The notes under the pieces were generated by a model, which did no database searches, was not told the origin of the DNA, and saw nothing but the letters and a program-made list of their open reading frames with translations. From contig CAIIXF020000007.1 of assembly GCA_903813345.2 (NCBI GenBank), positions 3,601,730-3,665,729 of the forward strand: a stretch of DNA of 64,000 nt, given 5' to 3'. The position numbers and the translations under genes were made by a program. The stretch is from Owenia fusiformis. Lineage: Eukaryota > Annelida > Polychaeta > Sabellida > Oweniidae. This document shows positions 47,690-58,900 of the stretch, in pieces; positions within the stretch are counted from its first letter, which is position 1, and each line of letters begins with the position of its first letter.

Positions 47690-48200
47690 ATCTGACACCT
47701 AATTGAGTGAAAATAAATAAAGCACATGGAATAAAGTAGACACATGCATATAAGACACTCTAAACTGTTAGGAAATGCAGAAATGGAAAACTTCAGTTAA
47801 TTATGAGAGAACAATTTGGATGGCTGAAAATTGTAATATTCTATTGAATGTCTCTTTCTTTACACATCTTTATGAGTGTCACCATCTGGCTTTGCGATAC
47901 TGGCGGGCGGAACAACCATTAGTGTTTTCTGTAATGTGTGGGTCAATTTTCCTGAAAAGAAAGAATCTTTCTCATCAAACAGAAAACTTGAATACAATTT
48001 GTGGAATCCTTTGCATTAAAAGTTTATTATACTTGTATATAATACTTAACACAGCACAGACAAATTGTCTTTATTTTTGATTTATGGAGGTCTGTTGAAA
48101 AATATGAAAAATATAGTAAACATGCATGGACATTCTAAATTGTATTGATATGCCAGATAATCATCTTCTTAATTCAGATATGAGAGAGAAATGGTGTCAA
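47690..48200. repeat. Dispersed repeat with CTCTAAA(C/T)TGT words
   Basis: Two tandem relatives near 47755 and 48135 carry ACACTCTAAACTGTTAGGAA / CATTCTAAATTGTATTGA followed by ATGCCAG/GAGAGAAATGG words. The same family recurs at about 56330-56440, 58360-58470 and 60020-60110. Copies are short and diverged. Confidence 0.4.
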
Positions 48201-48416
48201 ATTATTATGAGCAGATTGTAACATTTTATGTTTGAGTAACCAGGACAACCATCACAAAACAGTATTTACATGCATCATTTGACAAGTTTCTCATTTGAAA
48301 TGTATATGATTGATTTACTTGTATATCAACTGATTGCACATATACACAAAATAAAGATTCAATAGAAACCAATCTGAAGGAAGAAAAATGCCAAAGGTAA
48401 AGTATGTACAGTATAA

Positions 48417-48422
48417 TTTATT
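48417..48422 (-). promoter_or_regulatory. Possible polyadenylation signal (transporter gene)
   Basis: AATAAA on the minus strand about 495 bases after the transporter stop. An element copy (48438-48843) lies between, so the true end may be nearer the stop and use a variant signal. Confidence 0.25.
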
Positions 48423-48437
48423 TGTGTCTCAATAACT

Positions 48438-48843
48438 CAGATGCGAGTAGGTAATTACCAGTTTCACCACCAGGTGGATAATTAGGGTCAGATAACATGG
48501 CAGGTATCTAGAAAGTTCCCTTGAATGCTCATCAGTTCTTAGGGATCAATTTTCATACGACCCCTATGCATCTGATAGTTATACAATTGAAAACATGTTC
48601 AGTAAAATATATTATCTGTCAAATAAAAGAAAAGATATTTTTCTTTTTGTGATTTTATAACATGGGGTCTATGGGAATCTTCCCGAACTAGATATCACAT
48701 TTTCAAAGTTGATAAACAATGTTTGAAACCACATTTCGAGATGTAATTTTACATGTAGATTTCAAATATGATATCACTTTGACAGTATTATGAATAATGA
48801 ATATTCAATGATGTAAATCAAGATTACTTCGACTCGCATCTAG
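48438..48843. mobile_element. 400-bp inverted-repeat element, copy B
   Basis: The reverse-oriented partner of 2865-3264: it starts CAGATGCGAGTAGGTAATTA and ends GACTCGCATCTAG. It lies 75 bases after the transporter stop codon, probably inside its 3' UTR. Confidence 0.7.
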
Positions 48844-48917
48844 TCCATAATACAGTTACATGGACTGATAGGAGTAAGGTTACCAAACTTTTAGGGGGGG
48901 GGGGATTTTTAGCACTT

Positions 48918-49109
48918 TTAGACCAACTCACTCATGAATTCCAGAAATGGTTTTGGTTTTGACTTCCAGCGCACCCCAATGAGGTAAACAGGCACACCAG
49001 AGAGTACTAACAAAATGGCAATACCATTTTTGGTCGGTTGTTTATAGAGTGCTAGGAACGTCATGGCAACATCACTCAGTATTGTGCACATCGCTAAAAC
49101 AATATTAAC
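48918..49109 (-). CDS. SLC7A-like: SLC7 transporter, exon 9 and stop
   Basis: From an ATTTTCAG acceptor to TAA; 63 aa in phase 0. It encodes TM11-12 and the short cytosolic tail ending FLEFMSELV. Confidence 0.92.
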   Translation of the reverse strand, partial: VNIVLAMCTILSDVAMTFLALYKQPTKNGIAILLVLSGVPVYLIGVRWKSKPKPFLEFMSELV

Positions 49110-52100
49110 CTGAAAATACACATTACAATCATAGAATGAGGCATTAACATGCAAAATGTCACAACCTGCCATTTGTTACAGACTCTGAAATCCAATTGCC
49201 GAACCTCTTATGGTGGTGACATAAAAACAGCAACTCACTAGTGCAGTATTTATATTGGAATAAATCAGTCCTCATTTTGACATTCCTTTCTTGATATTAC
49301 CAGGCAGTAGTAATGCATACAACCAAGTCAATATGAACAAAAGTCTGTCAAATGATATTAGGGAGCGTTCGATAAAAGTGGTTTTGAAAACATACACGTA
49401 AACTTGTACTTTAAAGGGTCTTGTCACACTTAAATCAATCTGAAATTTATTTTGATGATTTGTACCCAGTTGACATAAATAGTTTCTGAATTGTTCGCTT
49501 CATTCATTGATCAGTGACTGCGAATGTAATATCTGTTGCATCGTTGTAATCTGTACATTAACAACTCAATACCGAACTCTTGTGAGGCGGTGTTCTCCAA
49601 ACAAGACCCTTTAACGTGGTTCATCACACAAACGAGTGGATTATTTCACAGTTCTTGAACGTTATAATGACCCAAGAAAAATGCTTGGCATAGGTAAAAT
49701 AATGTGGATACATAAAAACAATGGATTAAAACTCATAAACGCAATAACAAAATGAACAAATATATCATGAACATTTATCTCGCTATTTTGAATTTGAATT
49801 GCACACTTACCATGATCCTTTATCTATATTTACTTATTTATCTAGACAGCTGTACATAAAAAGCAACCAATGATGTACCTATCAATGCTCAACACATTCC
49901 ATCAATATATCATTATAAAAATTGAACAAAAATGAAAAGAATGTCATTTTTAATATGCGAAAAGTAAATTGAAATGGAAATAGATTATGACATGTTTCAC
50001 TTATATCTTGCATTTTCCTCTCTGTTCTATTCTATTCCACTCTTAATGTACCACTTAAAACATGAAAATTGTGCAACACTTACTTTGACTGGTCGTTCAT
50101 CATTTGGTTTCTTCCACCGTAGATACAGCAAGGATAGTTTGACTATGAGGAATTCTATCAGGGCCACAAAGGACATGTATTCAATCAGAGATATTATACC
50201 ATCTTCGCAGATGTAGATAAATCCGATTATGCTCTGAAATATATGATATATTAAATTAATACAATATAAAACTTAGTAAATTTTTAATCGAGGCTGGGCA
50301 AAATAATGTACATTTATAATGTTATCTTAATGTTTGTTACTGTATTAGTTAAGTTTATCTTTTGTACTCTTATATCCTATAAAGGGTGAATTGAGAAATC
50401 AATAAATAAAAAAATAAAAATAAAGTATGTCACCGTAGTGATAGAGACAAAGTGTTTGTAATAGCAAATGCTCACATTTAGATTTTTTAACTAGGGAGTC
50501 AAGGGGCGATTACAAAAACTGGAACCATGAGTGTTCATATTGAAAGGTGTTCAAATTACAAAGGTGTTCAGATATACAGGTTTCACTGTGCATATTCCTC
50601 TTGAATAAATGAATTAAAGTACATAAATATTATTCAATTATGCAAAGTGTTTTTGTTTTTAAGAGATACAAAAAGAGCTACTAGACACAAGAAGTTTCTT
50701 TGTCCTACACTGCTCTATTAATATAGTAGTAAAATAGTTTATTAAATATCAGTATTTCTTTAGCAGTGACTAAAGTGGTTTTTGTTCTATATCCAAAAAC
50801 ACAATATATTTTTCTTATTTTCTTTTTCCTTAGGATCTTATGCTCCACCTGTGATAAATCATGTTTCCTTATGTGCAATAATATTATATTTACATGTATT
50901 TGAGAATCACATGTTTGATCAAATTAAAAAGATGGCATGTTAATCAACGTTCATAATAATCTACGTTTACACATATGTGCAATATTGATGGAAAGACATG
51001 TAACCAAACTTACCTGTTAAACTTTATCAAAATAAGTTGAGTTTTTCAAATTGTACATATGTTTTAAACCAATAAATCTTATAACAGAACTGTTCTTTAC
51101 TCTGCAATAAATTACACATTCACTATATATTTCAAAATCATCATACTTACACCTATCATGAGGGCAGGCCAAGGAGTGAAGTATTTGACACTAATCATTG
51201 AGAGGAACTCTGGAAGGTGACCCTCTCTTCCTGCTGCAAATGTCACCCTGGAAATAATAGATTAGGTTAAATATCACTAAGGAAATAATAGATTAGGTTA
51301 AATATCACTATGGGAATAATAGATTAGGTTAAATATCACTATGGAAATAACAGATTATGTTAGCATATCGTCATGGAAATAATAGCTAGGTTAAATATCA
51401 CTATGGGAATAATAGATTAGGTTAAATATCACTATGGAAATAACAGATTATGTTAGAATATCGTCATGGAAATAACAGCTAGGTTAAATATCACTATGGG
51501 AATAATAGATTAGGTTAAATATCACTATGGAAATAACAGATTATGTTAGCATATCGTCATGGAAATAACAGCTAGGTTAAATATCAATATGGGAATAATA
51601 GATTAGGTTAAATATCACTATGGAAATAACAGATTAGGTTAAAAATCACTATGGAAATAATAGATTAGGCTAAATATCACTATGGAAATAACAGATTACT
51701 AGGTTAAATATCACTATGGATATAACAGATTAGGTTAGAATATCGTCATGGAAATAACAGCTAGGTTAAATATCAATATGGGAATAATAGATTAGGTAAA
51801 ATATCACTATGGAAATAACAGATTAGGTTAAATATTACTATGGAAATAACTACATGTAATTAGGTTAAAGATTACTATGGAAATAACAGAATAGGTTAAT
51901 ATCATCATGTAAATAAAATATTGGGTTAGAATATCACTATGGATACAACAGATTAGGTTAGAATATCATCATCGATAAAACAGGTTACGCTAAAATATCA
52001 CCCTGGAAGCAGACCATAGATAAACAGAGATAATATATATTTGTAAGCACCTATGAATGCTCTTTTATGTGTCTATTATGTCCTACTACATTTGAATGAA

Positions 52101-55100
52101 CTTAAGCCCAATATATGCTTACCTTGAACCCCCTAACATTGCACCATTGAGAGCCCCTGCACATGAACACGCCACAAAAATTGGAATTATCACAGCAGCT
52201 GGTCCTATTGTTCTTTCTGCAAAGGTCTGAAACAGTATATATATAATATGAATGATATGAATAGGGGTAGCGGAGCAGTACATGGATAAGTATGGAGAAA
52301 TAAAACAATGCAGAAACATGGTCACGTGTCATCACCAAGTTGCAATAAAAAGTGTAACTATTTGATACGGATACTGGATGTAAACACCAGCACTAACACA
52401 GAAGATTTGTCACAAAAATGGTGGCTATAACAAAACATGTACTGTATGTATGTCACCAATTCTTTGTGTAATGGCAAGTACAAACAATTAATATTCACTA
52501 CAAATGTAGTAAGGATGCTATAAAATCAGAAATTACTAACCAGTAATTTAGAAATTCTAAATATATTTTAAAATTAGTTAATGAATTAAATTAATATGAT
52601 AAGATTTGGGCATGAGTAGTTACCACAGCAACAGCATTAGAGTTGAGGACCTCTTCGGGTGTCATGACAGAGAAGTAGGCAATGTTTGTGAGAATATACA
52701 GGGCTATCACACTGATAAAAGAAGTATGGACTGCTCTTGGGACATTTCTAAAATTACAGAATATTGGATGAAATACAGAGATAGAACATTAGAAAAATTT
52801 ATAAACAAACTACAAGGACACACATTTCATATCAACCAAATATGCAGTCAGATTAAAATAGATGATGTCAATTGAAGGAACTTGTCATTTTAGTAAATCC
52901 AATTTGTGTTGTTTTATATTTTAAGTGTATATCAATTTAATGAAAATGTATTAAAACTAAACCTCACTTGTTAGGATCTCTCACTTCTTCCAAGAGCATG
53001 AACAGAAACTCCCTGAAAGCAGAAACAGTACTTTAATTATAAAAAGTGTTACATGAATATGGCCAAAGAGAAGATTTCCACAAGGCTTAGACAACTGATT
53101 AACCACCCCATGAAGTTAACATTACGAGTTTCATACCAGTATATATAAGGCAATGGACTTACCACCCTGAGTATGTGAACATTCCAGAGTATAAGGCTAA
53201 TGCAATGTTGCCAACATCTGTTGTGGTCCCTTCAAATACTTTTGATGGCTGCAGGTTTTCAGTCTTTCCTGCAATAGGAAAAAACAACAATCAGATAGAG
53301 GTGTAGAGTTTAGCAAAATTGTTCAGTTGACACCTCACCTAGGGTATAGGGCTAGCAAGGAGTGGCACAATTGTCTAATCAATTTGAAAAGTTTGACGAA
53401 GTGTGATCATTATAATAGTACTGAAATCTTGTTGCAACAGCCCATATACATGTACATATTTAACACTAAAATTATATGTGAATTAACATGGAGTTTGCTG
53501 GATAAAATATTGTGTGTGCAAGAAATATTATTTCAGGATACACAAAGCATAATCAAATGGACGAATCCAATACCTTGAGACAATGCGACTATTCCTCCAA
53601 TTATAACAATTAGGAGGGCACAGACTTTGGCACCAGTTAGGACTGTCTGAACCCTTGTAACATTGCGTATGAATCCACAATTTAGGAGTGTCACCAGCAC
53701 TGAAATAAATTTTTGGTATTAATGAATGGGAAGTGCTCAAAGTCAAAGGCATAACTAACAGTCACAGATAATCTGTGAATTGTAAAAGAACAGAATATGC
53801 TAGTACAAGAGCCAAAAGGCAAAAGACCAAAAGCTATATTACAAAACAGAGCAACATGAAAAAGAAACATTTAAAAGCACAATTAGTCAGTCATGAAGAA
53901 AACAAAACTTGAATAGCTGGTCTTACTCCTATAGCTCTTACATGAAACGTTTTAGAGTTAGACATCTTAAGATTGTAATGTAAATCCACAGCTTCTCAAG
54001 ATGTCTCGACTAAGACGTCTCAGACAAAATATTTTAGGATCTTATTCATAGCAAGACGTAATTGTTTACGTTTGCATTCAATAATAAGTCCAATGTTTAT
54101 GATATCATATAATCATATGTTACAATGTACTTGAATGTCAATAAGAAAACAAACACCCATTCACTCACATCATGACATTGTAGGGCTGAACCATATTTTC
54201 GAGAACAACTGCACACATATTTTTCTCATCCGAATCGAATCGAAAATATACTTTTCTAACCAATGATATATTCAAAATAGCAGGACTTATCTACAAATGT
54301 CTTCATGTCTATATTTGTAGTGTGCATTGTTTCCTTAAATGTTAGATCTTAGCTTGGGATATTTGGGGTTTGTTTTCCTTGTGACTGATTGTACTCTTAG
54401 ATGTTTCATTTTCATGCTCTGTTTTTAATACTTTTTAGTCTTTTCCTTTGGATCTTATTTATACATATTTTAGTTAAAAATAGTTGTACTTATTGAGACA
54501 TGAGCATTAGTTTAGTGGATCAATAAAGTTTAGAAATAGTAATTTGTATTTCGGACCTAAATTTTGAAATCAAATATGTAAGCACTAGTGGCCAAAAAGG
54601 GAAAATCATTTAAGAGCATTACAGATCAACCAAAAAGAACAGCAAAAACAGTTATTTAAAGTTAGGGAACAACAAAAAAGCTCTGCTTCTAGTACGTAGT
54701 TGGTGTGTACTGGTTGGTAAGAAAACTGATTTGGGTATTGGGAAATTCTGAGTCAGTGTTTCAAAATCAATAATCTGATCGAAGTAAAACAATTTTAATC
54801 ATCAAGCAAAATCTAATGTTTGGTCCCCTTTTTTATTATGCTCCTAACATGACGTCAAAATAATAAATTTTTACTCACAGGACATGAATAAGGAGAATCA
54901 AAAAAACATTGTATAAATACTCTCTGTGGTAAATACCAACTAGGTCAAGTAGCGCTTGCTCATTTAGAATTAGCACATCTATGTCTTAAAAAGATGTCAT
55001 AATCTAACATGTAGGTCCAAATCTAAATGGTTAGAACTCAGAAACCCAACTCATTGGGTGAGATCCATTTGTTCTTTTCAAATACATATAGTATCTTTTC

Positions 55101-55935
55101 TTATCCATAAAGGTAGCATTTGATTCAATTAATATAATTATGGTTTTTTCAATCATGAGTTGAATGATTGTGTGTTCTCACTATTTTCTGCAGAATACTA
55201 AATGAACTAGAAAAACAAAATGTGTTTTCTCAAATCATTTCGCATTTTTAACTTGAATCAGTGGATGATAAAAAAGTATAATACAAAAACTCGAAAAAAC
55301 AAGGTTTTGCTCAACTAGATTTAATTTTGGACAATTGGAAATCAAAAATGATTTTGAAGCAATTGGTATCAATGAGAGAATGAATCTGATGTAACTTAAA
55401 GATACATGTAGACCACCTTACTTTGTGTAACTGTATGTGAAAGTTACTTACCTACAATGACCATTGCAATAAGCTTGATGGCATTCGATGGCGGATCACA
55501 AGTTCGATAAAAAGGCTGAATAATATAGGTTGCTGAAGTAAGCGCAAGGACTGCATAAAAACAAGTTTTCTTGATCAAAAAGTCTGACCATACACTTAAG
55601 AATGCTGGTAAGGGCCCGAGTACTTCTAATATAAATGCGTAGATACCCCCAGCTCGTGGGTACATTCCGCCTAACTCTGCAATACACATACATGAGATCT
55701 GGGAAAGGATTCCAGATAAAATCCAGATTATTAATGACATCCCTATGGAACCGGAGTTCTGTAAAATTGCCTTTGGTGAGACAAAAATTCCTGAGCCAAT
55801 TACGATTCCCATGATGACCGTGGTGGCATGAATCACACCGATGTCCCGTTTTAACGTCACTTTATCAGAGCTGCTACTAGCCGTTGAGATGGAAGGCGTG
55901 TCATCCGCCTGTTTTACACCTTTGTATTTCGTCAT
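48918..55935 (-). CDS. SLC7A-like (LAT/y+LAT type): SLC7-family amino-acid transporter light chain (9 exons)
   Basis: Exons in transcript order: 55935-55452, 53699-53574, 53268-53163, 53012-52968, 52747-52624, 52226-52123, 51247-51151, 50233-50084 and 49109-48918. All phases agree, giving a complete 475-aa protein. Twelve membrane segments are expected. Diagnostic motifs are GSGIFVSPK (47-55, substrate site in TM1), Cys146 in PFYRTCDPPS (the conserved cysteine that links light chains to an SLC3 heavy chain), EEVRDPNKNVPRA, SNAVAVTF, and AGREGHLPEF. The C-terminal half (RWKKPNDERPVK, LSGVPVYLIGVRWKSKPKPF) is closest to LAT1/LAT2/y+LAT rather than b0,+AT. The predicted role is exchange of neutral or neutral/cationic amino acids at the plasma membrane as a heterodimer. 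The exact substrate cannot be read from sequence. The start has A at -3. Confidence 0.93.
50084..50233 (-). CDS. SLC7A-like: SLC7 transporter, exon 8
   Basis: 50 codons, phase 0 at both ends, with a GTAAGT donor. It encodes IEYMSFVALIEFLIVKLSLL (TM10 region) and RWKKPNDERPVK. Confidence 0.92.
51151..51247 (-). CDS. SLC7A-like: SLC7 transporter, exon 7
   Basis: From a TTTCCAG acceptor to a GTAAGT donor; enters in phase 2 and leaves in phase 0. It encodes AGREGHLPEFLSMISVKYFT, highly conserved in SLC7. The acceptor touches the 31-bp tandem array. Confidence 0.92.
51249..52008. repeat. 31-bp minisatellite, about 24 units, abutting an exon
   Basis: The unit is GGAAATAACAGATTAGGTTA followed by AATATCACTAT. 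A 93-bp higher-order pattern of three variants (GGGAATAATAG / GGAAATAACAGATTATG / GGAAATAACAGCTAGG) repeats about three times. The first unit overlaps the transporter exon 7 acceptor, and the last ends ATCACCCTGGAAGC, like the exon edge GTCACCCTGGAAAT. Confidence 0.9.
52123..52226 (-). CDS. SLC7A-like: SLC7 transporter, exon 6
   Basis: From a TTTCAG acceptor to a GTAAGC donor; phase 0 in, phase 2 out. It encodes PIFVACSCAGALNGAMLGGS (TM8 region). Confidence 0.92.
52624..52747 (-). CDS. SLC7A-like: SLC7 transporter, exon 5
   Basis: From a TTTTAG acceptor to a GTAACT donor; phase 2 in, phase 0 out. It encodes KNVPRAVHTSFISVIALYIL and EEVLNSNAVAV. Confidence 0.92.
52968..53012 (-). CDS. SLC7A-like: SLC7 transporter, exon 4 (45-base micro-exon)
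   Basis: A 45-base exon between CTTTCAG and GTGAGG, phase 2 at both ends, encoding EFLFMLLEEVRDPN. It supplies the conserved EE(V/L)xDPxKN motif and is too short to stand out as an open frame. Confidence 0.9.
53163..53268 (-). CDS. SLC7A-like: SLC7 transporter, exon 3
   Basis: From an ATTGCAG acceptor to a GTAAGT donor; phase 1 in, phase 2 out. It encodes DVGNIALALYSGMFTYSGW, the TM6 substrate-gate region. Confidence 0.92.
53574..53699 (-). CDS. SLC7A-like: SLC7 transporter, exon 2
   Basis: From a TTTCAG acceptor to a GTATTG donor; phase 1 at both ends. It encodes TLLNCGFIRNVTRVQTVLTG and TM5 (LLIVIIGGIVALSQG). Confidence 0.92.
53700..55451 (-). other. SLC7 transporter intron 1, nothing recognised
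   Basis: 1.75 kb of AT-rich intron. No array, clear inverted repeat or protein frame seen. Confidence 0.4.
55452..55935 (-). CDS. SLC7A-like: SLC7 transporter, exon 1
   Basis: ATG at 55935 to a GTAAGT donor; 161 codons plus one base. It encodes a cytosolic Ser-rich N-terminus, TM1-4, GSGIFVSPK and the heavy-chain cysteine 146. Confidence 0.93.
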
Positions 55936-58900
55936 GGTTATAGTCTGTGTAAGATACTATTATAGGGTATTGCTGTATCAAATACTGACTCTTTATCCAA
56001 TGCTTTTCAAAGATTTTCAAAATTTCTTATTTTGAGATTCCAAAATTGCTACTGATGTTTTAAAAAGAAATGCAAATCGTCAAGGTGTATTAAGTAGGAT
56101 GCATTTTCAAAGTATCTTCATCAGGTAAATGTATCTCCATTTTGTAATTTTAATTGTCACAATGTTCTCAGTAGTTCCAATATCAATGCTTACGATTTGT
56201 GTACTTCTGCAATAGTGATAATTCATACTAGATCACATAGATTTGATGGTTATAAGTGAATGATAAAATGTCACGATGGTCATGTTTTAAATTTTAAAAC
56301 AGAGTGGAAAAGAGTGGAAATGACACAAAAAATTGAACAGGCGTGTTGTTGACATTGCACTGTACAGAAATGCCAGAAAATCTAACGCTTCTTTGAGAAT
56401 GTGGAGAGAAATGAAGTGAAATAAGCATGATGCTGTGAAGTTTCAAACAAGGGTTAACACTTTACAACTAGGGGTCCTATCATTATGAATTACTAACTTC
56501 AGTTTAGTTCTTGAATCTTAATCTTTCTTTCTGTTCGATCATTCTCTTCCCTATAGCATTTGAAGCTCTATTGGAATATTTACTGAAAGGAATCATCGTT
56601 ATAATTCTTGCATAATCAAATATTTCTATCATAATTTCAGAAAAAAATGTTTCAAAATTATAAATTCAGCAGTATATCTTTTTATCTGCCACATGTGAGT
56701 CCTGAGCCTTTAACATTTTCTCTGGAAGTATACTTTCTCTCTTGAATGAACTGCATTGTTTCTTGCATTTCCATGTAATTTAAAGTGTTAAGTTCACATC
56801 TTTGCCAAATCATAAATTTTCCATTTCAAAACACAATCACCACATATTTGTCTTTGAAAAAACGTGAAAGCCTTAATCATATTAACATTAATAATGTCAT
56901 ACTGTAGCATGAATGTAATCAGATGAAAATTGAAAAATAAAATGCAAGTTGACATTATATTTACACATATGTAAATAGATCATACATACAAGTCTATAAG
57001 AGATAATATGAGAATCCTGGTCCAGATTTTCAAGTTTTTGAAACAATCCCCCACGAGGGCAGAGTGTACTTCAATCAGCTGTTTTGCTGATGTCCTTTAA
57101 TAAAGAGGTTATCTTATGTTTGGTGTTTTTGTTACATTGCCTGAGATGTTTCACCATTATTATGACATCTGCACATAGAATATATATTAAAAATTCAATA
57201 AATTGATTTAATAAAATTAATTTATCTGGTTATATTTATGTCATTGAATGACCTCTAAACTATACATGTACACAGTAAAAACAAAGAGTAACATTCAAAA
57301 TAAATAAAATAATTCTCTAATGACATATTATCAAGAGAGCTTGCCTGAACTCTTAGGAGGCTCATCCGTGAGGAGACAATGGATATGCTGTAGTGGCTAC
57401 ATCTTTTGGAAAATCCAAAACACTATGGGCCAAGGCACAAGCATGGAATGCATAATGCATAATTTCAAGACCCAGGAGAGCAGTCAAAAAATGGGTTGGG
57501 ACCTGATGTCATAATATTACCTTCACCTTGCATTCACACACCTCCGAATTCTTAAAATATTAAATAAAATGATAAAACAGCAACATTGTAGCTTTTTGTT
57601 AATTTTTACATGCCTTACACAATGGTATCACATGGTACAATATCAAATGATAATTTTGTTTGTACATATCACAAATCTTAATTTTTCAAAGTTACTGGTT
57701 CACATTGTAGCATATTCTAAATTGTCAGACCAAAGGTTCACCTTATTGTAATATAATAAAGGACTTTGAATTATTGATTACTCAATTAATGATTTTAAAA
57801 ATATTGCTAATTAATTCTTAATTTTAATTGTGACTATTACTAATTTTCAAAATTCTTGTCACATTATTTTCCTTCACATAGCAACACAGAATCATTCTAA
57901 AAAACTTCATTTTGTCTCATATATAACACATGTATTTGGTCTTATCTATAATTTTGTCTTATATATTTACATGCCATTAACCTGAAATAACATTGAACTT
58001 GAAAGCAAACAAATCATACAATGTCTGATATTCTTCAGGTCAGGGGGATGCAACTGGTCTAATAGATATCCAATTGTTTTTCAGATGTACTTTTCAGTGC
58101 AAAATGTTGAGAATAGATTGCATGGGAGCTTAAGATTTTTGCATCTTTTTTAATAAATCTGTAATTGTGTCTGTTTATGACCCTGTACATGCTAATTTGT
58201 TCAACTTAAAAAATTCAAGCAGCACATAGACAAGGTACTCGATAAAGATAGTGATGACTGTCATGAGCCAAATGCATGGTTCTACCTGTGTAGAAATTTC
58301 ACATGTTTTAAAACTCATAATATTGCAAAATGGAGTGAAATTAGGAAGAAATAAAATAAATAGATATGAAGTCAACACTCTAAATTGTATAGAAATACTA
58401 GAAAATCAGAGAGTTCATTCAAATTTTGGAGAGAAATGGAGTGGAATAAGCATGAAGAGAGTAAATTGTAAGACATGGGGTGTCTGATATCAGGATTACT
58501 TTCAAGATACCAGTATGTTAACAAAGCAATACACCTTTGTATCTCAAGATGATTCAAGCAAAATCTGCTCATTACATACTATCAATCTGCTCATCTGACA
58601 ATGTTTTTCTGCTCATTTAGGAATGTCGATTTGTTCATCTAACCTAAATGTGTTGTCTGTCTATCATGCTTATTCCATGCTATTTCAACTTACAATTTGA
58701 AGTGCTGAATGTTTTTTGAATCTCCATTCAAATCTAAATGTACATATCACCATACTAATGTTGAATGAACCAAAGGTAATAACCAATTAATATTCTGGTC
58801 TTGGTGTTTTCACCATGTTTGCATTTTTTTTTGTCACTATCTATCCCGCTGATTTGTGACATTCATACAAATTACATGACACTAAATGCAAGTGAATTTT

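Noticed and set aside
48918-55935. Assignment of the transporter to SLC7A9 (b0,+AT)
   Set aside because: TM1 and the cysteine motif are shared by all light chains, but the C-terminal half is closer to LAT/y+LAT; a tree would be needed for a precise name.
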